Notes under the pieces: model-generated
The model's database searches: none
The model's input: only the letters and a program-made list of their open reading frames with translations
Told to the model about the DNA's origin: nothing
Shown here: in pieces, positions 7,808 through 15,802 of the stretch
How positions within the stretch are numbered: the stretch's first letter is position 1
Layout: every line of letters begins with the position of its first letter
Made by a program: the position numbers and the translations under genes
Assembly (NCBI RefSeq): GCF_014641695.1
Contig: NZ_BMIF01000010.1
Span: 98,735-162,734 of the forward strand
DNA length: 64,000 bases
Reading direction: 5' to 3'
From: Nitratireductor aestuarii
GTDB taxonomy: Bacteria > Pseudomonadota > Alphaproteobacteria > Rhizobiales > Rhizobiaceae

Positions 7808-8761
7808 TCAGGCAGCGGCGATGAACGCCTTGCCGATAGACTTGACCACGCCGCCGGTGTTGAAGGCAGCGTCGATCTTGCGAACGTCGCGCAGCGAGCA
7901 ATGAAGCGGCAGTTCCCAGGTGAAGCCCATGCCACCGTGAAGGTGGATCGCCTTCTCGATGATGAAGCAGGAATTGCCGATCGCGCCTGCAAAGGCGGTA
8001 TCCACATCGCGAGCCGCACCGAACTCATCCTGCGCAATCGCGCGCTGAAGACCAGCATAGGAGGTTTCGGTCAAGAGCTTCATGCGGGCCATGGTGTGGC
8101 GCACCGCCTGCTTGGCGGACAGCGGACGGCCGAACTGGACGCGCCCGGCCATGTGCGATGCCGCACGGTCCATGGCGCCCTCACCTGCTCCGGCGGCAAA
8201 CGCACCGTAGAGTACCTTCGCCTTGAACTTCAGCTTTGCGAAAGCTTCCGCCGAGAGCGTTGCGACGGTTGCTGCACCCTCAAGCTTCAGCGTGTACTGC
8301 GGATAGTCCGGGTCGAGCGACGGGTCTTCCTGCACCTCACCCGAAGCGCGGTCGAGAAGGGCCGCACCCTCGCCGGAGGCAACCAGCACATAATCCGCGT
8401 CAGCGACGAAGGTCGCGTGCGTTGCGTAGCCTTCTTCGAGCGAACCCTGCCAGGCGATCGCGGCAGTCTTTTCGCCGCCGACGATTGCAGCGCCGATGTC
8501 TTCACCGGCGAGTGCGCTCGCCACCAGCATCTGCTCCACCAGCGGGTAGCGCAGCTGCAGCTTGCCAGCGACGGCAACGATTGGAATGCCGAAAGAGAGG
8601 TCAAGGCCAAGGCCGCCCTGCTCTTCCGCAACAATCACACCGAACAGGCCGTTCTCGGCCAGAACAGCGGTCTTTTCAGCAAAGCTCTTGCCTTCGGCAT
8701 CGGTGATCGCGGCACCGGCGGCCTCAGCAAAATCCTCTGGACGCAAGCTATCGTCACTCAT
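7808..8761 (-). CDS. Acyl-CoA dehydrogenase, small subunit of a heteromeric enzyme
   Basis: This 317-residue acyl-CoA dehydrogenase homologue is shorter than the usual 380-400. The N-terminal helical part and FAD/CoA beta domain are reduced, while the C-terminal QFGRPLSAKQAVRH and HGGMGFTWELPLH motifs are intact. Its start (ATG 8761, 9 bases after AAGGA) lies 2 bases after the stop of the larger acyl-CoA dehydrogenase gene. Such large/small pairs form alpha2beta2 dehydrogenases in sterol side-chain and cyclic acyl-CoA catabolism (ChsE type). This pairing suggests a bulky or cyclic acyl-CoA substrate rather than a plain fatty acid (inference). Confidence 0.85.
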   Translation of the reverse strand: MSDDSLRPEDFAEAAGAAITDAEGKSFAEKTAVLAENGLFGVIVAEEQGGLGLDLSFGIPIVAVAGKLQLRYPLVEQMLVASALAGEDIGAAIVGGEKTAAIAWQGSLEEGYATHATFVADADYVLVASGEGAALLDRASGEVQEDPSLDPDYPQYTLKLEGAATVATLSAEAFAKLKFKAKVLYGAFAAGAGEGAMDRAASHMAGRVQFGRPLSAKQAVRHTMARMKLLTETSYAGLQRAIAQDEFGAARDVDTAFAGAIGNSCFIIEKAIHLHGGMGFTWELPLHCSLRDVRKIDAAFNTGGVVKSIGKAFIAAA

Positions 8762-8763
8762 GA

Positions 8764-9966
8764 TCAAAGATCCTTCGGCAGGTTGAGGATGCGCTGGGCA
8801 ATGATGTCGAGCTGGACTTCCGATACGCCGGCGTAGATCGACTCCGCGCGGGCGAAGAGATAGGCGGTCGTGAAGTGCTTCTTGGCCCGCAGGGCTTCGG
8901 CGCTTGCCGTGGGCTTGATCTGCGAAACCATCTCGTAAGCGAAGGTGGCGAAGGCCTGGTGCGTCTCGGACCAGAAAAGCTTGTTGAGCGAGCCGCGCGC
9001 GCCGATCGGCGCCCCGCCAGCCATCTGGTCAACCGCCTGTTCGATCAGCCCCTTGAGGCCGTCGATCTCGGTTGCGATCTGGCCGATGCGGCGCTGATAG
9101 TAGCCATCCTCGAGGAGCTTCGCCAGTTCCGGATCGGACTTGAAGGCGGCGACGAGCATCTTGAGTTCGGCCTCGAAACGCCACGGACGGTACATGCGGT
9201 TGGTTGCGCGTTCGATGGAAAGAACGCGGATCGCCGCTGACCACCCCTCGTCCGGCTTCCCGAGACGGGCGCTGTCCGGAACGACGACATCGTCGAAGAA
9301 CACTTCGGCGAAGGACTCCTTGCCATCGATCGACTTGATCGGAACGACGCGGATGCCGTGCGTGTTCATCGGCACGGCGAACATCAGGAGGCCCTTGTGC
9401 TTGTCGGCAACCGTTCCCGTGCGGGTCAGCAACAGACAGTAGTCAGCCTTCATCGCGCCGGAGGTCCAGATCTTCTGGCCGTTGATGCGCCAGTTGCCGT
9501 TTTCCTCGACGGCGCGGGTGCGCAGACGTACGAGATCGGAACCAGCCTCAGGCTCGGAAAAACCCTGGCACCAGTAGTTCTTCATTGCGAGGATCTTTGG
9601 CAGGAACTCCTGCTTCTGCTCCTCGGTGCCGACGGCCATGATGATCGGACCGGCAAGCTCCTTGCCGACCGAGCCAACGGATTCCGGCATCATCAGCGCG
9701 CCGATTTCCTTGTTGACGGCAAGGTGCTCGCGCAGCGTCAGACCGTAGCCGCCATATTCCTTAGGCCAGGTCATGCCGGCGAGACCGGCACGGTACATGG
9801 CCTCTTCCCAGTCGCGGCATTCGTTCAGCGACGGCGTCTTGTAGTCGACGCTGTCAGCGCGCATGGACGACGGCAGGTTGGCCCGGAGCCACTCGCGGGC
9901 ATGAGCGCGGTAGGCGCTTCTGCTCGTCGCCGGGTCCGGATGGGCGACTTCGATATTGTAGGTCAT
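8764..9966 (-). CDS. Acyl-CoA dehydrogenase, large subunit
   Basis: This is a 400-residue full-length acyl-CoA dehydrogenase: MTWPKEYGGYGLTLREHL near residues 65-80, the flavin-binding QGFSEPEAGSDL near 133-145, WRINGQKIWTSG near 158-170, and the C-terminal domain ending SEVQLDIIAQRILNLPKDL. The ATG follows GAGGGACCTATCGA. It introduces a double bond next to the thioester and passes electrons to ETF. It is encoded immediately before a small homologous subunit, so the active enzyme is likely heteromeric. It is third in the operon, after the enoyl-CoA hydratase and the acyl-CoA synthetase. Confidence 0.92.
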   Translation of the reverse strand: MTYNIEVAHPDPATSRSAYRAHAREWLRANLPSSMRADSVDYKTPSLNECRDWEEAMYRAGLAGMTWPKEYGGYGLTLREHLAVNKEIGALMMPESVGSVGKELAGPIIMAVGTEEQKQEFLPKILAMKNYWCQGFSEPEAGSDLVRLRTRAVEENGNWRINGQKIWTSGAMKADYCLLLTRTGTVADKHKGLLMFAVPMNTHGIRVVPIKSIDGKESFAEVFFDDVVVPDSARLGKPDEGWSAAIRVLSIERATNRMYRPWRFEAELKMLVAAFKSDPELAKLLEDGYYQRRIGQIATEIDGLKGLIEQAVDQMAGGAPIGARGSLNKLFWSETHQAFATFAYEMVSQIKPTASAEALRAKKHFTTAYLFARAESIYAGVSEVQLDIIAQRILNLPKDL

Positions 9967-9978
9967 TCGATAGGTCCC

Positions 9979-12117
9979 TCAGTGGGAAACGGAGGCCTGG
10001 CCGACCGGGATGATGAGCGCGTCGAGAGCGACGACACCTTCACCTTCCGGCCGGACAAGAACCGGGTTCATGTCGATTTCAGCTACGTCGTCAGCGTGAC
10101 GGCAGGCGAAGCGCGAAAGCGCGGCAAGCGTTGCTGCAGCCGCCTTCACGTCAGCCCTGGCCTGGCCGCGCGCGCCGTCCATGACGGGGAACATCTTGAG
10201 GCCGCGGATCATCTGGAGAGCTTCCTCTTCCGTGACCGGAGCCTGCTGGATTGCCGTATCCTTCAGCACCTCGGCGTAGATGCCGCCCATGCCGACCATG
10301 ACGACCGGACCAAAGACGCTGTCACGCGAAATGCCCATGATGAGCTCTGTGCCGCCCTTCGCCATCGGGGTGACCAGAACGCCGTCGATGCGGGCATCGG
10401 CCTTGTAGGCGCGGGCGTTGACGAGGATACGCTCATAGGCTGCGCGGACATCGGCCTCGTTGGTGAGGTTGAGCACCACGCCGCCGGCTTCCGTCTTGTG
10501 CTGGATGTCTTCAGACACGATCTTCAGCACGACCGGAAAGCCGAACTCGGCGGCATAGCGGGCGGCCTCATCGGCGGAGGTAACGATCTGCTCCGGCAGG
10601 ATCGAAACGCCAGAGGCGGCAAGCGCCTTCTTGCTTGCGTATTCGTTGCGGAATGCGCTCGCATCGAGCTTTTCCACCTTGCCGTCGAAGCGGGTTGGCT
10701 CGGCAAGCGTCTGCAGCTCACCAAGCCGCGCGAGACCCGCCAGACCCTTCGCTGCCGCGTCGATCGACGGGAAGACTGGGATGCCCATGGCGTTGATCTC
10801 GGCAACCGCGTCGGCGGGACCGGCGGAGGTCACGACCAGCAGACGGTCCGGATAGGCTTTGCGAACTTCGCGCAGGCCTTCCATGTACACGCCACGCAGG
10901 CGCTTGTTGTAGAGCGAGAGCGACAGGAAGAGTTCCACCGCGTCGGTGTTCTCCTCTTCCATCAGCGCGGAAAGCATCTTGGTCAGAATGTCCGGGCGGG
11001 ACGACATCTGTGCAGAAGCATCGACCGGGTTGTTGGTGCCGGCGATCGGGACGGCTTCCTGGATGCGGCGCTTGGTGTTTTCGGAAAGGTCCGGCAGCGT
11101 CAGGCCAGCCTGCGTGGAGGCATCGGCCATCATGATGCCGAAGCCGCCGGAGGCCGCGACAACCGTTACGCGCTTGCCCTTGGGCAGGCGGTTCGGCAGC
11201 AGCATTGAAGCGGCATGGCCAACGTCCAGCATCTCTTCGACGGAATGGACGCGCAGCGCACCGTAGCGGCGCAGCACGGCGTCAATCACGGCGTCAGAGC
11301 CAGCGAGCGCGCCGGTGTGGGAAGCAGCTGCCTTCTGGCCGGACTCGGTGGAGCCGATCTTGAGAACGACGACGGGCTTGCCAGCCTTGCGGGCCTTTTC
11401 CAGCGCGTAGGTCAGGCGCTCGCCGTTGCGGCAGGTTTCCATGATCGTCAGGATCAGGCCTGTCTCGGCATCATCCGCGTAAGCGGCGATGCCGTCGGCA
11501 ACGTCAACGTCAGCCTCGTTGCCAGTCGCCATGAAGCGCGCAACGCCAAGGCCGCGGCGGGAGACGTTCTGCACCACATAGGAGCCGATGTTACCAGACT
11601 GCGATATGATGGAGACGTTGCCTGCGAGCGGCATGTTATCTTCGAGCACGATCGAAAAGGAACCGATCACAGCCTCGGCAACGGAGAAGGAACCAAGGCA
11701 GTTCGGCCCGAGCATTCGGATGTTGCCTGCCCGCGCGATCTCGACCATCTGGTCCTGCAGCGCGGCTCCTTCCGGGCCGGCTTCGGTGAAGCCAGCGGAG
11801 AGAACAGCGGCGGCCTTCACGCCTTTCTCGGCGCATTCCTTCAGCGCAGCAACGGCAGCTTCAGCCGGAACAACGATCAGCGCGAGATCGGGCGCCTTCG
11901 GCAGGTCCAGCACGGACTTGTAGGCCGTCAGACCCTGGATCTCGCCGCCGCGCGGGTTGATCGGGTAGATCGCTCCCTTGTAGCCATACTTCTGCAGCAG
12001 ATAGACCGGACGGCCACCGATCTTCGATGAATCGTCCGAGGCACCGATGATTGCAATTCCGTCCGCCTTGAAGAAGGCGTCCATGCCCGCGCCGGGCAGA
12101 ACAGTCATGTCAGTCAT
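9979..12117 (-). CDS. ADP-forming acyl-CoA synthetase (acetate--CoA ligase-type, fused alpha and beta)
   Basis: The 712-residue protein contains, in order, a CoA-binding Rossmann domain (IAIIGASDDSSKIGG, residues 18-130), a succinyl-CoA-ligase-like domain with the phospho-histidine motif ASHTGALAG near residue 260, and a C-terminal ATP-grasp domain (residues about 490-705) ending in IDMNPVLV. This is the NDP-forming acyl-CoA synthetase superfamily, which activates carboxylic acids using ATP to ADP and CoA. The start is 3 bp downstream of the enoyl-CoA hydratase stop. In this operon it probably activates the imported acid before dehydrogenation. Substrate unknown. Confidence 0.9.
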   Translation of the reverse strand: MTDMTVLPGAGMDAFFKADGIAIIGASDDSSKIGGRPVYLLQKYGYKGAIYPINPRGGEIQGLTAYKSVLDLPKAPDLALIVVPAEAAVAALKECAEKGVKAAAVLSAGFTEAGPEGAALQDQMVEIARAGNIRMLGPNCLGSFSVAEAVIGSFSIVLEDNMPLAGNVSIISQSGNIGSYVVQNVSRRGLGVARFMATGNEADVDVADGIAAYADDAETGLILTIMETCRNGERLTYALEKARKAGKPVVVLKIGSTESGQKAAASHTGALAGSDAVIDAVLRRYGALRVHSVEEMLDVGHAASMLLPNRLPKGKRVTVVAASGGFGIMMADASTQAGLTLPDLSENTKRRIQEAVPIAGTNNPVDASAQMSSRPDILTKMLSALMEEENTDAVELFLSLSLYNKRLRGVYMEGLREVRKAYPDRLLVVTSAGPADAVAEINAMGIPVFPSIDAAAKGLAGLARLGELQTLAEPTRFDGKVEKLDASAFRNEYASKKALAASGVSILPEQIVTSADEAARYAAEFGFPVVLKIVSEDIQHKTEAGGVVLNLTNEADVRAAYERILVNARAYKADARIDGVLVTPMAKGGTELIMGISRDSVFGPVVMVGMGGIYAEVLKDTAIQQAPVTEEEALQMIRGLKMFPVMDGARGQARADVKAAAATLAALSRFACRHADDVAEIDMNPVLVRPEGEGVVALDALIIPVGQASVSH

Positions 12118-12120
12118 GTA

Positions 12121-12891
12121 TCAACGGCCTTTGAAAACAGGCTTGCGCTTTTCGAGGAAAGCCATGCGGGCTTCCTTAGCATCTTCGGTTTTGGCGAGCG
12201 CCATGGTGAATTCCTGCTCGTGGCGGTAGGCCTCGCGCTGGGGCATGACGTCGACCATGTTGGCAGCACGCTTGGCATAGCTGATGGCGAGCGGCGCCTT
12301 GGAAGCGATTTCCGCGGCCAGTTCCATCGTGACAGGCAGCAGCTGGTCAGCGGGAAGAACATCCTCGATGACGGCACGGCGCAGCAGATCGTGGGCCGAA
12401 AGGCGCTGGCCGGTGAAGAACATGCGGCGGAGTGTGGAGCGGCCGAACAGCGTCTTCAGCATCGATGCGCCTCCAGCGAGACCGACATTGATCTCGGGCA
12501 TGCCGACCGAAGCGTCTTCCGATGCGTAGAGGATGTCACAGGCGGCAGCGAGACCGAAGCCCGCACCCAGCGCAACGCCGTTGATGGCGGCGATCACGGG
12601 CTTGGCGCACTCACGGATGGAGTTGGTCGTCTCTCGCGTCACACGGTTGTGCTCGAGGAAATCGCCCGGCTTGCTGGCGTCAGGGCGGTCCTTGAGGTCG
12701 GCGCCCGCGCAGAAAACCTTGTCGATGCCGGTCAGCACTGCGCAGCGGATATCTTCACGCTGCGAAATTTCGTCGAAGGTGGCAATGATCTGGCGGCGCA
12801 TCTCGCGGCTCAGGGCATTGACCGGGCGGCGGTCCATCGTGACCAGCGCTACATAGTTGGACACTTCCAGGCGAACATACTGTTCGGACAT
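12121..12891 (-). CDS. Enoyl-CoA hydratase/isomerase (crotonase), first gene of the nine-gene operon
   Basis: This 256-residue crotonase has MDRRPVNALSREM at the start, the oxyanion-hole segments FCAGADLKD near residue 62 and GVALGAGFGLAAACD near 105, and a terminal EKRKPVFKGR. An upstream in-frame start at 12951 would run through the TetR-type operator and adds an unrelated tail. The ATG at 12891 with GGGGAG six bases upstream is chosen. It hydrates the enoyl-CoA made by the acyl-CoA dehydrogenase pair. As first gene it sits directly downstream of the palindrome at 12918-12935. Confidence 0.92.
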   Translation of the reverse strand: MSEQYVRLEVSNYVALVTMDRRPVNALSREMRRQIIATFDEISQREDIRCAVLTGIDKVFCAGADLKDRPDASKPGDFLEHNRVTRETTNSIRECAKPVIAAINGVALGAGFGLAAACDILYASEDASVGMPEINVGLAGGASMLKTLFGRSTLRRMFFTGQRLSAHDLLRRAVIEDVLPADQLLPVTMELAAEIASKAPLAISYAKRAANMVDVMPQREAYRHEQEFTMALAKTEDAKEARMAFLEKRKPVFKGR

Positions 12892-12917
12892 CTTGGCTCC
12901 CCTTTGAACACGCCGAC

Positions 12918-12935
12918 TGACTGACCGGTCGGTCA
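12918..12935 (-). promoter_or_regulatory. TetR-type operator at the head of the catabolic operon
   Basis: TGACTGACCGGTCGGTCA is an 18-bp palindrome with one mismatched pair, closely matching the TGACYGACCGGTCRGTCA layout bound by TetR regulators of acyl-CoA catabolism. It lies 27 bases upstream of the enoyl-CoA hydratase start, probably at or just after the transcription start. The nearest TetR gene is 205 bp upstream on the same strand. Confidence 0.75.
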
Positions 12936-13110
12936 GGCAGCTGAGTACCAAAGAGGGAGGGTGTGCAACAAGTTCGCGAGAAACGATTCCGATGAAAAAC
13001 TTTCCTGCAATTTCTGCAGTAATGTTCTTCAGCTATTCGTCATCGCTTTGATATTATGAGGGAAACTCGGCTCTACGCAGTTGCAGCACGACCACGAGTT
13101 ATTTATTGTG

Positions 13111-13127
13111 CACCGCAACAGGCGGTG
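13111..13127 (-). terminator. Weak hairpin after tetR
   Basis: CACCGC-N5-GCGGTG forms a 6-bp stem 14 bases after the tetR stop. A good T-run is missing, so termination would be partial. Confidence 0.3.
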
Positions 13128-13140
13128 TAAAGCTGGCCGA

Positions 13141-13800
13141 TTATCGTTCGGCAAAGCGCACGATTCGGTCGGTACTGACCGCAAACTGACCGGACTTGTC
13201 GTCTTCCCGGTCGTTGCCTGACCGCACAATGCCGCCGGCAATCATATCGAAATAGGCTTCCGCAATCTGCGGAGCCGTACGCTTGCCGCCAGGCTTATAC
13301 CAGCGATGCATCCAGTTGAGCGATGACAGGATCAGACGCCCGGCGAGCCGCGTATCCTCGATCTGGAAAACGCCTTTCTGCACGCCCTCGTCGAGGATGG
13401 CGCGCAGCATTTTTTCGAAGGCGTCGCGGCGCAGCTTTACCTGCATCGACATCTTGGGCTCGTTCGAATTCCAGAACTCCTGCGAGGCGGAAATCCAGGA
13501 AAGCCGGTTGTTCTCGAAGTAGCCCGCCGTCGCCAGCATGAAGACGCGCAGCTTTTCCTTGGGGCAGGAAATGTCGGCGATCGCTTGCGTGACGGTTTCG
13601 TTCAGACCGGCGCTGGTCGTCGAGGTCGCCCGCGTGAAGATCTGGTATTTGTCGGTGAAATGGTGATAAAGCAGCGACTTGGAGATGCCGCACTTCAGCG
13701 CGATGTCGCGCATGGAAGTCGCCTCATACCCCTTGGTCATGAACAGCTCCGCTGCCTCTGACAAGATGCGGTTTACCGTGTCGGTGCTGCGCGGACTCAA
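13141..13800 (-). CDS. TetR-family transcriptional regulator
   Basis: This is a TetR repressor with helix-turn-helix SMRDIALKCGISKSLLYHHF (residues about 30-50 of the shorter form) and a helical ligand domain. The frame is open to 13875, but that start would abut head-to-head with the SMP-30 gene. A TTG at 13800 is preceded by GAGGA with 5-base spacing and gives a typical 219-residue TetR, leaving 74 bp for divergent promoters. Other starts (ATG 13851) are possible. It likely represses the operon below it through the palindrome at 12918-12935, released by an acyl-CoA or free acid (inference). Confidence 0.88.
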   Translation of the reverse strand: MSPRSTDTVNRILSEAAELFMTKGYEATSMRDIALKCGISKSLLYHHFTDKYQIFTRATSTTSAGLNETVTQAIADISCPKEKLRVFMLATAGYFENNRLSWISASQEFWNSNEPKMSMQVKLRRDAFEKMLRAILDEGVQKGVFQIEDTRLAGRLILSSLNWMHRWYKPGGKRTAPQIAEAYFDMIAGGIVRSGNDREDDKSGQFAVSTDRIVRFAER

Positions 13801-13874
13801 CCCATTCCTCGATCGTATTGTTATATTCTGTACCAGCCTCGCTGTACTCATTAATGAAAAAAGGACGGATGACA
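13801..13874. promoter_or_regulatory. Divergent tetR / SMP-30 promoter region
   Basis: This 74-bp AT-rich spacer contains TATAAC on the minus strand as a possible -10 and a direct repeat CTGTAC (14-base period) on the plus strand near 13829-13848. It does not contain the TGAC palindrome seen at 12918, so autoregulation by the same site is not evident. Confidence 0.4.
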
Positions 13875-14747
13875 ATGTCCCTTAGCATCGCACGCTGTGG
13901 CGACCTGAAGCTCGATCTGGGCGAATGCCCCGTCTGGGAAGAGGCTAACCAGAAGCTGTGGCTGATGGACTGCCGGCAGGGCCGCATCTATTCCATGGAT
14001 CGCGATTGGAACGCTTCGTTGGAGGCGAAAATCGAGCCGCCGACCGGTTCCTTTGCACTTTGCGCCGACGGAAGCTTGATCGTCAGCCGCAAGGAAACCA
14101 TCGTCCGGCTCCGCGAGGGCAAGGAAGAGATTCTCGCACAGATCGAAGAGAGCCATCCAAACATGCGGCTGAACGACGGGGCAGTAATGCCGGACGGAAG
14201 TTTCGTCGTCGGCACCATGCATGTCTTCCGCGAGCTCGGCGAGGAGCCACTTGGCGGGCTTTACCGTCTCTCCGCTGATGGCAGACTCACGCGCATCGGC
14301 CGCGCCTTCGGCGTTACCAACGGACCGAAGGTGAGCCCGCTAGATGGCCGTTTCTACGTCTGCGACAGCACCCCGCGACAGATCTACAGCTACGCCATCA
14401 ATGAAGATGGCAGCCTCTCGGACGAAAAGCTCTTCGCCAGCACCGACTCGCTCGGCTCGGCGCCGGACGGCTGCTGTTTCGACAGCGAGGGTGGTCTCTG
14501 GACCGCTCTCGTCCATGCCGCCGCGATCATTCGCTTTGCGCCTGACGGATCGGTCAGTCAGCGCATCGACCTGCCGCTCGCCCATCCCGCGTCGCTCTGC
14601 TTCGGTGGTCCCGCGCTCGATGAACTCTACGTCACGTCCATTTCCGACAGTGGCCGCCTGAAGGCCGAGGGGCCCATGGATGGCGCGGTGCTGCGCATCA
14701 CGGGTGCGGGTTATCGCGGTCTTCCGACGCCTTATTTCGGGCGTTAG
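13875..14747 (+). CDS. SMP-30/gluconolactonase-family hydrolase
   Basis: This 290-residue protein has a six-bladed beta-propeller signature: DLGECPVWEEANQKLWLMD near the start with the metal-binding Glu, MRLNDGAVMPDGSFVVGTM in the middle with the conserved Asn-Asp, and NGPKVSPLDGRFYVCDS and GSAPDGCCFDSEGGLW later. The family hydrolyses lactones or sugar acid lactones with a divalent metal. ATG 13875 is chosen because AGGA lies 9 bases upstream; the frame is open upstream to 13818. The 3' end overlaps the convergent lysR by 50 bp. A role in opening a lactone intermediate of the neighbouring pathway is plausible. Confidence 0.85.
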   Translation: MSLSIARCGDLKLDLGECPVWEEANQKLWLMDCRQGRIYSMDRDWNASLEAKIEPPTGSFALCADGSLIVSRKETIVRLREGKEEILAQIEESHPNMRLNDGAVMPDGSFVVGTMHVFRELGEEPLGGLYRLSADGRLTRIGRAFGVTNGPKVSPLDGRFYVCDSTPRQIYSYAINEDGSLSDEKLFASTDSLGSAPDGCCFDSEGGLWTALVHAAAIIRFAPDGSVSQRIDLPLAHPASLCFGGPALDELYVTSISDSGRLKAEGPMDGAVLRITGAGYRGLPTPYFGR

Positions 14748-15690
14748 ACTTCTCCTTGATGACGGCCGGTTCGCGGAAAGTGAACCGCCGCTCACCACCG
14801 CCAACCAGCGCGGTGACGAAATCGAGGAAGACACGGATCTTGGTGGGCACCAGCGGCGTGTCGATAATGGTCGTATAGATACCCTCTTCGAAGGTCGTGT
14901 TCGTCACGTGGTAGTCCGGCAGGAGCCGAACCAGCGTTCCGTCTTCGAGATCCTGCGCCAGCGTATAGTCGTCGAGCAGCGCGATCCCCTCTCCCCGCCG
15001 CGCCCATTCAAGCAGCGCAATGCCGTTGTTGGCGATATGGCGCGGATGGATCTCGAGCTCCTGCAGCTTCTCGTCCTTCTTGAAGCGCCAGACGTAGCTG
15101 CCGCCCGGAAGCATATAGGCGAGCGTCGGCCAGCGGTTGATGTCGTCCGGCGACTTGATCGGCGGCATGGAGGCGATCAGCTCCGGTGACGCAACCAGAT
15201 AGCGCTCTGATACGAAGAGGCGGCGACGCTTCAGGCCCGCCTCTTCCGGCGGTGCGATGCGGAAGTCGATGTCGATATTCTGCCGGCGCAGGTCCACGAG
15301 GGTTTCGGATAGTGTAAGCTCGACCGTGATCTCGGGAAATTCCTTGCGGAAGTCGGGGATGAGCGGCGTCAGCACGCCAAGTCCGAACATCGTACGCGAA
15401 TGAACGCGCAATATGCCTTGCGGCACGGACGAAATCGCGGTGATCGAACTTTCCGCCTCATTGATGGACCAGAGGATACTCTCGATCTGACGCGCATATT
15501 CCTGTCCCGCTTCCGTCAGGATCACCTGCCGGGTGGAGCGTACCAGCAGCTTCACCTTCAGATAGTCTTCGAAATCGGCGATTACGCGCGAAGCGGAGGT
15601 GGGCGAGACGCCAAATTGCTTGGCCGTGGCAGTAAAGCTGCCGGTTCTGGAGACCGACAGGAACAACTCCATGGCACGTAGGCGGTCCAT
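14698..15690 (-). CDS. LysR-family transcriptional regulator
   Basis: This 330-residue LysR protein has an N-terminal winged helix (LRAMELFLSVSRTGSFTATAKQFGVSPTSASR, first 35 residues, broken here at Leu-Ser) and a LysR substrate domain. The ATG at 15690 is 6 bases after AGGAGG. It is transcribed divergently from the LLM monooxygenase at 15803 with 112 bp between, the classic LysR arrangement, and a palindrome AATTCCA-N12-TGGAATT lies in the gap. The C-terminal tail overlaps the SMP-30 gene. It probably activates the monooxygenase in response to a pathway acid. Confidence 0.92.
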   Translation of the reverse strand: MDRLRAMELFLSVSRTGSFTATAKQFGVSPTSASRVIADFEDYLKVKLLVRSTRQVILTEAGQEYARQIESILWSINEAESSITAISSVPQGILRVHSRTMFGLGVLTPLIPDFRKEFPEITVELTLSETLVDLRRQNIDIDFRIAPPEEAGLKRRRLFVSERYLVASPELIASMPPIKSPDDINRWPTLAYMLPGGSYVWRFKKDEKLQELEIHPRHIANNGIALLEWARRGEGIALLDDYTLAQDLEDGTLVRLLPDYHVTNTTFEEGIYTTIIDTPLVPTKIRVFLDFVTALVGGGERRFTFREPAVIKEKSNARNKASEDRDNPHP

Positions 15691-15732
15691 CATTACCCTC
15701 CTAAATCGCAGGACAGATACTCTGTTTAACAC

Positions 15733-15758
15733 AATTCCAAACTTTTACGTATGGAATT
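15733..15758. promoter_or_regulatory. LysR-type palindromic operator
   Basis: AATTCCA-N12-TGGAATT is a perfect 7-bp inverted repeat in the 112-bp divergent region between lysR (minus) and the LLM monooxygenase (plus), 45 bp upstream of the latter. Spacing and position suit a LysR recognition site. Confidence 0.65.
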
Positions 15759-15802
15759 TAAATGCTCCCAGACAATTTGATCGTGCCTTCGGGAGTAGCG
15801 AA

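Noticed and set aside
6752..8836. 694-codon open frame on the plus strand
   Set aside because: It lies antisense to three well-supported minus-strand genes (SDRs and an acyl-CoA dehydrogenase), has no family resemblance, and reflects GC-rich codon bias.
9358..11208. 616-codon plus-strand open frame
   Set aside because: Antisense shadow of the acyl-CoA dehydrogenase and ADP-forming synthetase genes; no recognisable motif.
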